39,661 nt of DNA from an uncultured Actinomycetes bacterium (GTDB lineage Bacteria > Actinomycetota > Thermoleophilia > RBG-16-64-13): the NCBI GenBank assembly GCA_903873715.1, contig CAIQPS010000160.1:1-39661 (forward strand). Reading direction: 5' to 3'. Below are positions 33,661 through 39,661 of this stretch, piece after piece (position 1 is the stretch's first letter; every line of letters begins with the position of its first letter). Both the position numbers and the translations under genes were made by a program. The notes below the pieces were generated by a model. The model did no database searches and had not been told where the DNA came from. It saw only the letters and a program-made list of their open reading frames with translations.

Positions 33661-33690
33661 TTGACCGTAGAATCTAGAATCTATATTCTA
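33661..33690 (+). promoter_or_regulatory. Promoter and operator of the acetolactate-synthase-like gene
   Basis: TTGACC (33661-33666) and TATTCT (33684-33689) are 17 bases apart, a good housekeeping promoter. The spacer holds two direct TAGAATC copies (33668-33674 and 33675-33681). The second, with ATTCTA at 33685-33690, forms an inverted pair, TAGAAT-CTAT-ATTCTA. A single inverted copy, GATTCTA, lies at 33626-33632 by the tetR start. This is the usual place for a TetR repressor site. Another weak dyad, AGGCC/GGCCT, lies at 33643-33658. Confidence 0.55.
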
Positions 33691-33739
33691 ACCGCCGAGG
33701 CCCGAGGGGCGGGCCGTTGCCGACCGGGGAGGTGGCTGA

Positions 33740-35371
33740 ATGAAGGCCTCGGACCTGTTCATCCGGTGCCTCGAGAACGAGGGCGTCGAATACATCTTCG
33801 GCGTCCCCGGCGAGGAGACGCTCCACGTCGTCGATTCCCTGAACGGCAGCACCATCAAGTTCGTCCCCACGAGGCACGAGCAGGGTGCCGCCTTCATGGC
33901 CGACGTGTACGGCAGGCTGACCGGCCGGGCCGGCGTCTGTCTCTCAACCCTGGGCCCGGGAGCCACCAACCTGGTGACCGGCGTGGCCGACGCGAACATG
34001 GACATGGCGCCCCTGGTGGCCATCTCCGGACAAGCTTCCACCACCCGCCTCCATAAGATCAGCCATCAGGTGATAGACCTCACCGAACTGTTCGAGCCCA
34101 TAACAAAGTACGGCGCCCAGGTGCGCATGCCGCAGACCATCCCCGAGATCGTCCGAAAGGCTTTCAAGGTGGCCGAGGCCGAGGCGCCGGGGGCCTGCTT
34201 CATCGAGTTCCCGCAGAACGTCCAGGAGATGAACGTCGAGGGGCTGGCGCCGCTCCGCCGGCAGGCGCCCAGGCTGCCCTACCCCAACCCGGAGGAACTG
34301 GACGACGTCGCCGCGCTGCTCGACGCGGCCGCATCCCCGCTCATCCTGGCGGGGCACGGGGTCGTCCGCATGCACGCCTCCGACAAGCTGATGGCGTTCG
34401 CGGAAGCGCTCAACATCCCGGTGGTCACCACGTTCATGTCCAAGGGCGTCATCCCCGCGTCGCACAAGCTGCTGCTGGGCACCGCCGGCCTCAACTCCAA
34501 CGACTACAACCACTGCGGCTTCATGCAGGCCGACCTCATCGTATGCGTCGGCTACGACATGGTGGAGTACCACCCCTATCTCTGGCGCCGGGACGAGCAC
34601 AAGCTGGTGCACATCCACGCCACCCCGGCCGAAGTGGACGAGCACTACGTGGTCGACGGCGGGGTGGTCTGCCAGATAGGGCCGACGCTCGACGCCCTCA
34701 GCAAGCGTTGCCGGCGGCACCGTTCCCGGGTGGCCAACACCCCACGCCGCAACCTGCTGGACGAGATCGAGGAGTACGCGGACGACAAGGGCTATCCGGT
34801 CAAGCCGCAGAAGATCATCAACGACATCCGCAGGGCACTGGGCCCCGAGGACATCGTCATCAGCGACGTCGGCGCACACAAGATGTGGCTCGCCCGCCTC
34901 TACCAGGCCGAGCGCCCCAACACCTGCATCGTGTCGAACGGCTTCGCGGCCATGGGCATATCCCTGCCGGGGGCGGTGGCGGCCGGCCTGGTGCATCCGG
35001 ACAAGACCATCCTGGCTGTGATGGGCGACGGCGGCTTCATGATGAACTCCCAGGAACTGGAGACCGCGGTGCGCCTGGGCGTCAACATGGTGGTGCTCAT
35101 CTGGAACGACCAGGCGTTCGGGCTCATCGAGTGGAAGCAGGTGTGCCAACTGGGCCGCCCCAGTTGTGTAAACTTCGATAATCCGGACTTCGTGCTGTAT
35201 GCGAGGAGTTTCGGGGCCGAAGGGTACCGGATAGAGAAGGCCGCAGACCTGTTGCCGACCCTCCGGGCGGCGATACGCAGACCAGGGGTCACGGTGATCG
35301 ATTGTCCCGTCGATTACCGGGAGAACGTGTTCCTGACGGAGCGCCTGGGCGCGATGGTCTGCAAGGACTAG
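33740..35371 (+). CDS. Acetolactate synthase-like thiamine diphosphate enzyme
   Basis: The 543-residue protein has the three-domain fold of acetohydroxyacid synthases. The N-terminal domain has EYIFGVPGEETLHVVDSL, RHEQGAAFMADVYGRLTG (catalytic Glu) and STLGPGATNLVTG. The ThDP/Mg motif GDGGFMMNSQELETAVRLG is near residue 430, followed by WNDQAFGLIEWKQ. SHQVIDLTELFEPITKYG resembles the catabolic AlsS type more than the anabolic IlvB type, and no small regulatory subunit gene follows. It probably condenses pyruvate to acetolactate, but related ThDP enzymes can decarboxylate other 2-oxoacids. GGAGGTG precedes the ATG. The TetR gene diverges from it, and citrate synthase follows 48 bases later. 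Confidence 0.82.
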   Translation: MKASDLFIRCLENEGVEYIFGVPGEETLHVVDSLNGSTIKFVPTRHEQGAAFMADVYGRLTGRAGVCLSTLGPGATNLVTGVADANMDMAPLVAISGQASTTRLHKISHQVIDLTELFEPITKYGAQVRMPQTIPEIVRKAFKVAEAEAPGACFIEFPQNVQEMNVEGLAPLRRQAPRLPYPNPEELDDVAALLDAAASPLILAGHGVVRMHASDKLMAFAEALNIPVVTTFMSKGVIPASHKLLLGTAGLNSNDYNHCGFMQADLIVCVGYDMVEYHPYLWRRDEHKLVHIHATPAEVDEHYVVDGGVVCQIGPTLDALSKRCRRHRSRVANTPRRNLLDEIEEYADDKGYPVKPQKIINDIRRALGPEDIVISDVGAHKMWLARLYQAERPNTCIVSNGFAAMGISLPGAVAAGLVHPDKTILAVMGDGGFMMNSQELETAVRLGVNMVVLIWNDQAFGLIEWKQVCQLGRPSCVNFDNPDFVLYARSFGAEGYRIEKAADLLPTLRAAIRRPGVTVIDCPVDYRENVFLTERLGAMVCKD

Positions 35372-35419
35372 GGACAGCGACAGAAGGAAGTACCTTCCGC
35401 CAACACGAAGGATAGAGCG

Positions 35420-36766
35420 ATGTCAGATACCGCCAAGCTCAACATCGACGGTACCTCCTACGACCTGCCCGTGGTCGTCGGCACTGAAGGCGACCGCGCC
35501 ATGGACATCCGCAAGCTCCGACAGACCACCGGCTACGTGTGCCTCGACGACGGCTTCGCCAACACCGGCTCGTGCGAGTCGGCCATCACGTTCGTGGACG
35601 GCGAGAAGGGCATCCTGCGCTACCGGGGCATCCCCATCCAGCAACTGGCCACCCAGAGCACGTTCGTGGAGACCTGCTGGCTGCTGATATACGGCGAGCT
35701 CCCCACCCGGGAGCAGCTGAAAGCCTGGTCGGGCCTGTTCACCAAGTACGAGATGATCCACGAGGGGCTCTACCACCACTTCGACGGCTTCCCGTCCACC
35801 GGGCACCCCATGGCCATCCTGTCGGCCATGATCAACGCCATGAGCTGCTACGAGCCGGGCCTCATGGAGATGGAGGACGCCTCCACCTTCCAGGTGTCGG
35901 CCGCCCGCCTCATCAGCAAGCTGCGCACCATCGCCGCGGCGGCATACAAGGCGTCCATCGGCCAGCCGATCGTGTATCCGAAGCCGCACCTCGACTACTG
36001 CACGAACTTCCTGCACATGATGTTCTCCATCCCCTACGGGGACTACGAGCCCGAGCCGGAGATCGTCGCGGCGCTCCAGCTGATCCTCATACTGCACGCC
36101 GACCACGAGCAGAACTGCTCGTCCAGCACCGTGCGGATGGTGGCCTCCTCGGGCGCCAACCTGTTCGCGAGCTGTGCCGCCGGCGTGTGCGCCCTCTGGG
36201 GCCCGCTGCACGGCGGAGCGAACGCGGCGGTCGTGGAGATGCTGCAGTACCTGCACGACAACAAGGTCGACCTCAAGGACTACATCGCCCGGGTCAAGGA
36301 CAAGAACGACCCGCTGCGCCTGATGGGCTTCGGCCATCGCGTCTACAAGACCTACGACCCGCGCGCCAACATCATGAAGGCCACCGCCGACAAACTGCTT
36401 GCCAAGGTCAAGGGCAACGACCCGCTGCTCGAGATAGCCAAGCGCCTCGAGGACGTGGCCCTCAAGGACAAATACTTCATCGACCGCAACCTGTACCCCA
36501 ACGTGGACTTCTACTCGGGCGTCATCCTCCGGGCGATGGGCATCCCGGTGAACATGTTCACGGTGATCTTCGCGATGGGCCGGATGCCCGGCTGGATCGC
36601 CAACTGGAAGGAACAGTACGACTCGGGCGGCGCCCTGTACCGCCCACGCCAGATCTACACCGGCCAGAGCGAGCGGGATTACACCCCTATCGCGGAACGC
36701 GGCACGTCCGACTGCCTTGCGCCAAAAGTGTCCAAAAAGGGCCGCCCTTACTGCGAACTCAAGTGA
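35420..36766 (+). CDS. gltA: Citrate synthase
   Basis: Citrate synthase joins acetyl-CoA and oxaloacetate. The 448-residue protein has all key regions: LHADHEQNCSSSTVRMV with the first active-site His near residue 230, GPLHGGANAAVVEML near 257, MGFGHRVYKTYDPRA near 304 with the second His, and YPNVDFYSGVILRAMG with the catalytic Asp near 362. The length and the extended N-terminal beta region (INIDG-like, KLNIDGTSYDLPVV) resemble hexameric bacterial enzymes, which are often NADH-sensitive; that regulation is an inference. GAAGGATAG lies before the ATG. It probably shares the promoter of the ThDP enzyme gene. Its product leads towards 2-oxoglutarate, the likely Kor substrate. Confidence 0.94.
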   Translation: MSDTAKLNIDGTSYDLPVVVGTEGDRAMDIRKLRQTTGYVCLDDGFANTGSCESAITFVDGEKGILRYRGIPIQQLATQSTFVETCWLLIYGELPTREQLKAWSGLFTKYEMIHEGLYHHFDGFPSTGHPMAILSAMINAMSCYEPGLMEMEDASTFQVSAARLISKLRTIAAAAYKASIGQPIVYPKPHLDYCTNFLHMMFSIPYGDYEPEPEIVAALQLILILHADHEQNCSSSTVRMVASSGANLFASCAAGVCALWGPLHGGANAAVVEMLQYLHDNKVDLKDYIARVKDKNDPLRLMGFGHRVYKTYDPRANIMKATADKLLAKVKGNDPLLEIAKRLEDVALKDKYFIDRNLYPNVDFYSGVILRAMGIPVNMFTVIFAMGRMPGWIANWKEQYDSGGALYRPRQIYTGQSERDYTPIAERGTSDCLAPKVSKKGRPYCELK

Positions 36767-36779
36767 GCGACACGCTCAC
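36763..36779 (+). terminator. Hairpin at the citrate synthase stop codon
   Basis: GTGAGCG (36763-36769) and CGCTCAC (36773-36779) pair perfectly around ACA, and the stem includes the TGA stop. A second dyad, GCCACG/CGTGGC, follows within 25 bases. No T-tract is present, so it may protect the 3' end rather than terminate. Confidence 0.35.
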
Positions 36780-37151
36780 GCGGGCCACGAGGCCGCCGCG
36801 TGGCGCCACTCATAGGACCGGCGCTGACTCAGAAATGACGCGCCGACTGAAGTCCAGGACCAGCTATCCGGCGAACACCGGCCGGCGAGCCGCCGATGAG
36901 CCCACCCGTGGATCAGCCCCGCTGGACGCGCAACACGCCGACAAAGCGCGGGTGGCGCCACTGACGGCTGTGACTCAGACCGGGCCTGCCGCCCAGATGT
37001 GAGGCCCGGCTCGGCGCCCGATGACGAGCTGTTAGAGGCCGGGCGTGTGCCGGCGAACGTGAGCGTGCGTACTCGCGAGCGTGGTGAGCCGGGACACGTC
37101 CGGCCTCTCCATGAGTGTGCGTGGTGAGCCGGGATACGTCCGGCCCACCTA
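36780..37151. other. Gene-free intergenic region between convergent genes
   Basis: About 370 bases without a convincing gene. A 55-codon plus-strand frame (from 36834) has no ribosome binding site and unlikely composition. The right part holds the repeat structure listed separately. The left part shows only short GC dyads. Confidence 0.6.
37034..37146. repeat. Inverted and direct repeats, REP-like
   Basis: A 21-base arm at 37034-37054 pairs with 37088-37108 with one G-T pair and one mismatch; the loop is about 33 bases. The right arm belongs to a 25-base unit (37081-37105, starting GTGGTGAGCCGGG) repeated at 37121-37145 with one change, a 40-base period. Each unit can also fold on itself (GCCGG/CCGGC). 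It lies between convergent genes and may act as a bidirectional terminator or be a dispersed genomic repeat. Confidence 0.6.
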
Positions 37152-37505
37152 CTAGAAGTGCTCTATGGTGGTCGACTGCTGCGCCAACCTGTCCTTGAGA
37201 TACGGGATGTACTTCAGCAGAACGCTGTCGCTCTGAGCCTTGATCGTCACTTCGTACCACCGCGTGGTGCCCTTGTGGTAGCTCATGTCGACCAGCTCGA
37301 CGCCTTCCTCGGCCGCCATGTCCTGGACGATCCGGTGGACGGCGTCCTGGCTGCCCCGGGTGTCGACGAAGGTCTGGGCCGCCTGCTCGGCGGCCTCCCT
37401 GGAGAAGTTCACCGCCTCACGATGCGCGCCGTACATGCTGACCCCATCGAAGATGAAGACCGCGACGATCGCGAGAAGGACGAAGGTCGATAGAAGGACT
37501 CTCAT
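37152..37505 (-). CDS. Small membrane-anchored protein, unknown function
   Basis: The 117-residue protein has one N-terminal hydrophobic helix (residues 3-21) with little positive charge before it. An extracytoplasmic domain of about 95 residues follows (NFSREAAEQAAQTFVDTRG, then a beta segment RWYEVTIKAQSDS and a C-terminal helix). The layout, a helix followed by an Ala-rich amphipathic helix, resembles small pilin-like or TadE-like proteins, but no processing site is evident. The ribosome binding site is weak (AGGA next to the ATG). It lies 140 bases downstream of the large secreted-protein gene and could be in the same transcript. Confidence 0.65.
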   Translation of the reverse strand: MRVLLSTFVLLAIVAVFIFDGVSMYGAHREAVNFSREAAEQAAQTFVDTRGSQDAVHRIVQDMAAEEGVELVDMSYHKGTTRWYEVTIKAQSDSVLLKYIPYLKDRLAQQSTTIEHF

Positions 37506-37645
37506 TTCCTGGCGAACTCCCCGAACGCAGATGAAGCTACAGAAGGGATATCGACAGGTGGCGCCAGAGGCTTAACGGTACCGCCGGGTCACGGTGACTC
37601 CCCCGGCGCCGCCATCCGCACCGGCGGCCCGGCGAGCCGCACGCC

Positions 37646-39661
37646 TCACCGGTACCGGCGCCTGCGGCTCTTTCTCACCAGAGCGACGGCAACGGCTGCG
37701 ACCACGATGGCGCCGAAGGCCAGACCGGCCCACGGCGCGACGTCCAGGAGCGTGACGAAACGGAGCGAAGCGCCCCGTTGATCGATGACCGTCCTGCCCG
37801 CGACCACCGTCACCGAGAGGGTGTGGGTGCCTTCGGTGCCGACGACCGGAAGCTTGACGGTGTCATTGCCGGGATTAAGCTTCACGTCCACCGTGACGCC
37901 CCGCGGGAACGACAGGCCCGAGCCGGAGAGGCGCAGCTGGACGGTCATGGCCGAAGCGGCACCGTTCTGGAGTACGACGGCCACAGAGCCTGTGTTCCCG
38001 AACGCGACCGAGTGCCGGATGGTCTTCAGCTGCACCTTGGCCAGCTCGTCACGGGCGGTCTTCTCGGCTTTGACGGCATAGCCCAGACCGGCGCTGGCCT
38101 GTTCGGGACTGACCCCGGCCCGTGACCACCAACGGCTCTCGGCTATGAACAGGGAGCGCCGGGCCGCTTCCAGAGGCAGCGAGGCTGGTTCCGCCACGGC
38201 GGCCAGGTCGTCGACCACCGCGTGCGCGGATTGGATGGCGGAGAACAGCGTCTGGCCGATGTAGCCGGCCTGCGGCGCCGGGTCCTCGTTGAACTGCACG
38301 GGGCGGGTGCCCGGAGGATGCGACGCGATGAGGTCGCTCATCGTCTGCGTCCGGATCCAGGCGTCACCCTCCAGCTCCCGGCCGATGGCGTCGAGATAGG
38401 CCTGTGGCGGGAGGCCGGCTTCCGGCCCGGGTGTGAGGACGAGGGCGTCCCGCTGCCCGGACGCAAGGACCGCAGCGATCCCGGCGAACAGAGCCGCGGG
38501 ATCCCAGGGGGGAGCCATGACGGCCCGCAGGTCGGCATCGGCGAGGATGAGGGTGACACGGTCGTTCGCGTCGTCATGGGCCCGGACGACCACCGTGCCC
38601 TCGGCCGGTGGCTCGCTCAGCCCCGCCGCCACCCCTGCGTCGACAAGCACGTGGTCCACCGACGCCCTGCCAAGATCGCTGAGGCTCTTGCCGGGCAGAT
38701 CCAACCCTGGAGCGTAGGCGCCGGCGGGCGTGAGTCCGAGGGCCAGCGTCTGGACCACTTCCTGCTTGCCCAGTTGCACCTGCTCGAACCCGTCCCGCCA
38801 ATCCTGGGCGCCGAGAAGACCGAGGTCGGGACCGGCGTAGGGAGCCGTGGCGATCTCCACGGTCTTGGTTGCGGCAAGTCCGGCCAGGGCCGTCAGCACC
38901 GCTTTGGCATCGACGGCGGTGGGGTCGCTCGCGGCCACGGCCGCGCCCTTCCCCGAGCTATCGGCCAGGGCGTAGCCGTCGGCCATGTCGCGCAACTGGG
39001 CGAGCAACATCGGCTCGACCCCGACGCTGAAACGCCACGCGGGAAACCGCCCGCCCAACCCGGCCAAGCCGGTGAGCGGGCCGTCGGCCGCACAGGCCTC
39101 GGCGATCGCCGTGTCCATGAAGCGGCCGTCGGCGTCGCGGTGGATGCCGAGTTCCGCGCGCCACACGAACGCCAGGTCGAGCGGGGATGAAGTCGACGCC
39201 ACCCGTCCCATCCAGGTCTGGCCGCGCGCCACCACCGTGTCGCCCGAACGCACCTCCACCGTGATCCGGAACGCCCCGGGGCTCGACGGCAGGGTGGCCG
39301 CCGGGATAGGCAGCCGGAGTTCGGAGGCACTCGGCCGCGCGACGTCGGGGAGAGAGTCGGCAGCGATGGTCAGGCTGCCGGCGTCCGGGAGCCCGGGAGA
39401 CGGCTGGAAGATCTGTGCGGCCAGCGCCGGCCCGGAGACCTGCACCTCGATGGTCGAACCCTGTCCCAGGTCGGCCAAGGCGTCGCCGGACACCGTGATG
39501 GCGGCCGAATCGGTGACGCCGGTGAGCGCGTGGTCGAGGGTGACGGTGAGAGGAGCGGGGGCTAGCGGCACCGCGCCGGCCTGCGGCGGCGCGGCCGCCA
39601 GCAAGACAAGGCTGACGATCGCGGCCCCCACGAGGACCGCCGGCAACAGACGGCGGCCCGG
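37646..39661 (-). CDS. Secreted, C-terminally anchored protein, DUF6049-like (5' end off window)
   Basis: At least 666 residues are visible. The frame stays open to the window edge and reads RRLLPAVLVGAAIVSLVLL, so the true start is probably just outside; a TTG at 39646 is the only internal option near the edge. A signal peptide is followed by an immunoglobulin-like region (about 30-145). A large alpha/beta region then resembles polysaccharide-deacetylase or GH57-like folds (about 155-450). A helical segment and a second beta domain (about 545-635) precede one transmembrane helix and a basic RKSRRRRYR end. This layout matches large actinobacterial cell-envelope proteins of the DUF6049 type, which often lie next to murJ. 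Catalytic residues are not clear. Confidence 0.7.
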   Translation of the reverse strand, partial: PGRRLLPAVLVGAAIVSLVLLAAAPPQAGAVPLAPAPLTVTLDHALTGVTDSAAITVSGDALADLGQGSTIEVQVSGPALAAQIFQPSPGLPDAGSLTIAADSLPDVARPSASELRLPIPAATLPSSPGAFRITVEVRSGDTVVARGQTWMGRVASTSSPLDLAFVWRAELGIHRDADGRFMDTAIAEACAADGPLTGLAGLGGRFPAWRFSVGVEPMLLAQLRDMADGYALADSSGKGAAVAASDPTAVDAKAVLTALAGLAATKTVEIATAPYAGPDLGLLGAQDWRDGFEQVQLGKQEVVQTLALGLTPAGAYAPGLDLPGKSLSDLGRASVDHVLVDAGVAAGLSEPPAEGTVVVRAHDDANDRVTLILADADLRAVMAPPWDPAALFAGIAAVLASGQRDALVLTPGPEAGLPPQAYLDAIGRELEGDAWIRTQTMSDLIASHPPGTRPVQFNEDPAPQAGYIGQTLFSAIQSAHAVVDDLAAVAEPASLPLEAARRSLFIAESRWWSRAGVSPEQASAGLGYAVKAEKTARDELAKVQLKTIRHSVAFGNTGSVAVVLQNGAASAMTVQLRLSGSGLSFPRGVTVDVKLNPGNDTVKLPVVGTEGTHTLSVTVVAGRTVIDQRGASLRFVTLLDVAPWAGLAFGAIVVAAVAVALVRKSRRRRYR

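Noticed and set aside
36834-37002. 55-codon plus-strand frame after citrate synthase
   Set aside because: No ribosome binding site, no hydrophobic core or motif, and composition typical of noncoding GC-rich DNA.
37081-37145. CRISPR-like direct repeats
   Set aside because: Only two direct copies with a 15-base gap, no further units and no cas gene.

Overview
The window is GC-rich throughout and densely coding, with many ATGA-type stop/start overlaps. Gene content points to an anaerobic or facultatively anaerobic bacterium, most likely a deep-branching actinobacterium. The reasons are the GC content, several probable leaderless starts, a DUF6049-like secreted protein at the right edge, and ferredoxin-dependent 2-oxoacid and aryl-CoA-type redox genes. 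The lineage is an inference; there is no rRNA or other marker here. No tRNA, rRNA, CRISPR array, insertion sequence or phage gene was seen.

Layout. Bases 1-2600: a partial gene, a zinc-ribbon membrane protein, a Vms1/eRF1-like protein with a small disordered partner, and MscL with a zinc-ribbon tail. Bases 2671-6865: a fused RlmKL 23S rRNA methyltransferase overlapping a PolX-type DNA polymerase. Bases 6946-10728: a small zinc-binding protein, an operon on the minus strand (UbiX, PNPOx-like flavoprotein, a 54-residue membrane protein, M24 peptidase), and endonuclease III. Bases 10790-12949: a secreted NHL-repeat protein. Bases 13256-21588, plus strand: phenylacetate-CoA ligase, a LOG-family protein, a CBS/CorC membrane protein, and a 1432-residue protein that carries the nucleotide-binding and swivelling-His domains of pyruvate phosphate dikinase but no PEP/pyruvate barrel. 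Bases 21632-24363, minus strand: serpin lipoprotein, small cation transporter, second lipoprotein. Bases 24620-25828: GAPDH with a strong terminator.

Bases 26029-32875, minus strand, form the most distinctive block: korA-korB-korC (2-oxoacid:ferredoxin oxidoreductase), two different BadF/BcrA-type ATPases (bzdP/bzdQ-like), a two-cluster ferredoxin, a multi-cluster [2Fe-2S]/[4Fe-4S] protein with a GIY-YIG-like tail, and a phosphoesterase. This looks like an electron supply and ATP-dependent activation module for a class I benzoyl-CoA reductase or a related enzyme. The catalytic subunits are not in the window. A decayed MazF-type toxin gene lies antisense between the two ATPase genes, next to a 22-bp dyad.

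Bases 32967-36766: a TetR regulator diverges from an acetolactate-synthase-like enzyme, followed by citrate synthase. The shared intergenic region holds a promoter with operator-like repeats. Citrate synthase could feed 2-oxoglutarate to Kor, which would reduce ferredoxin for the ATPase module; this link is inferred from gene proximity. Bases 36767-39661: a repeat-bearing intergenic region, a small anchored protein, and a large secreted, membrane-anchored protein whose start lies off the window.
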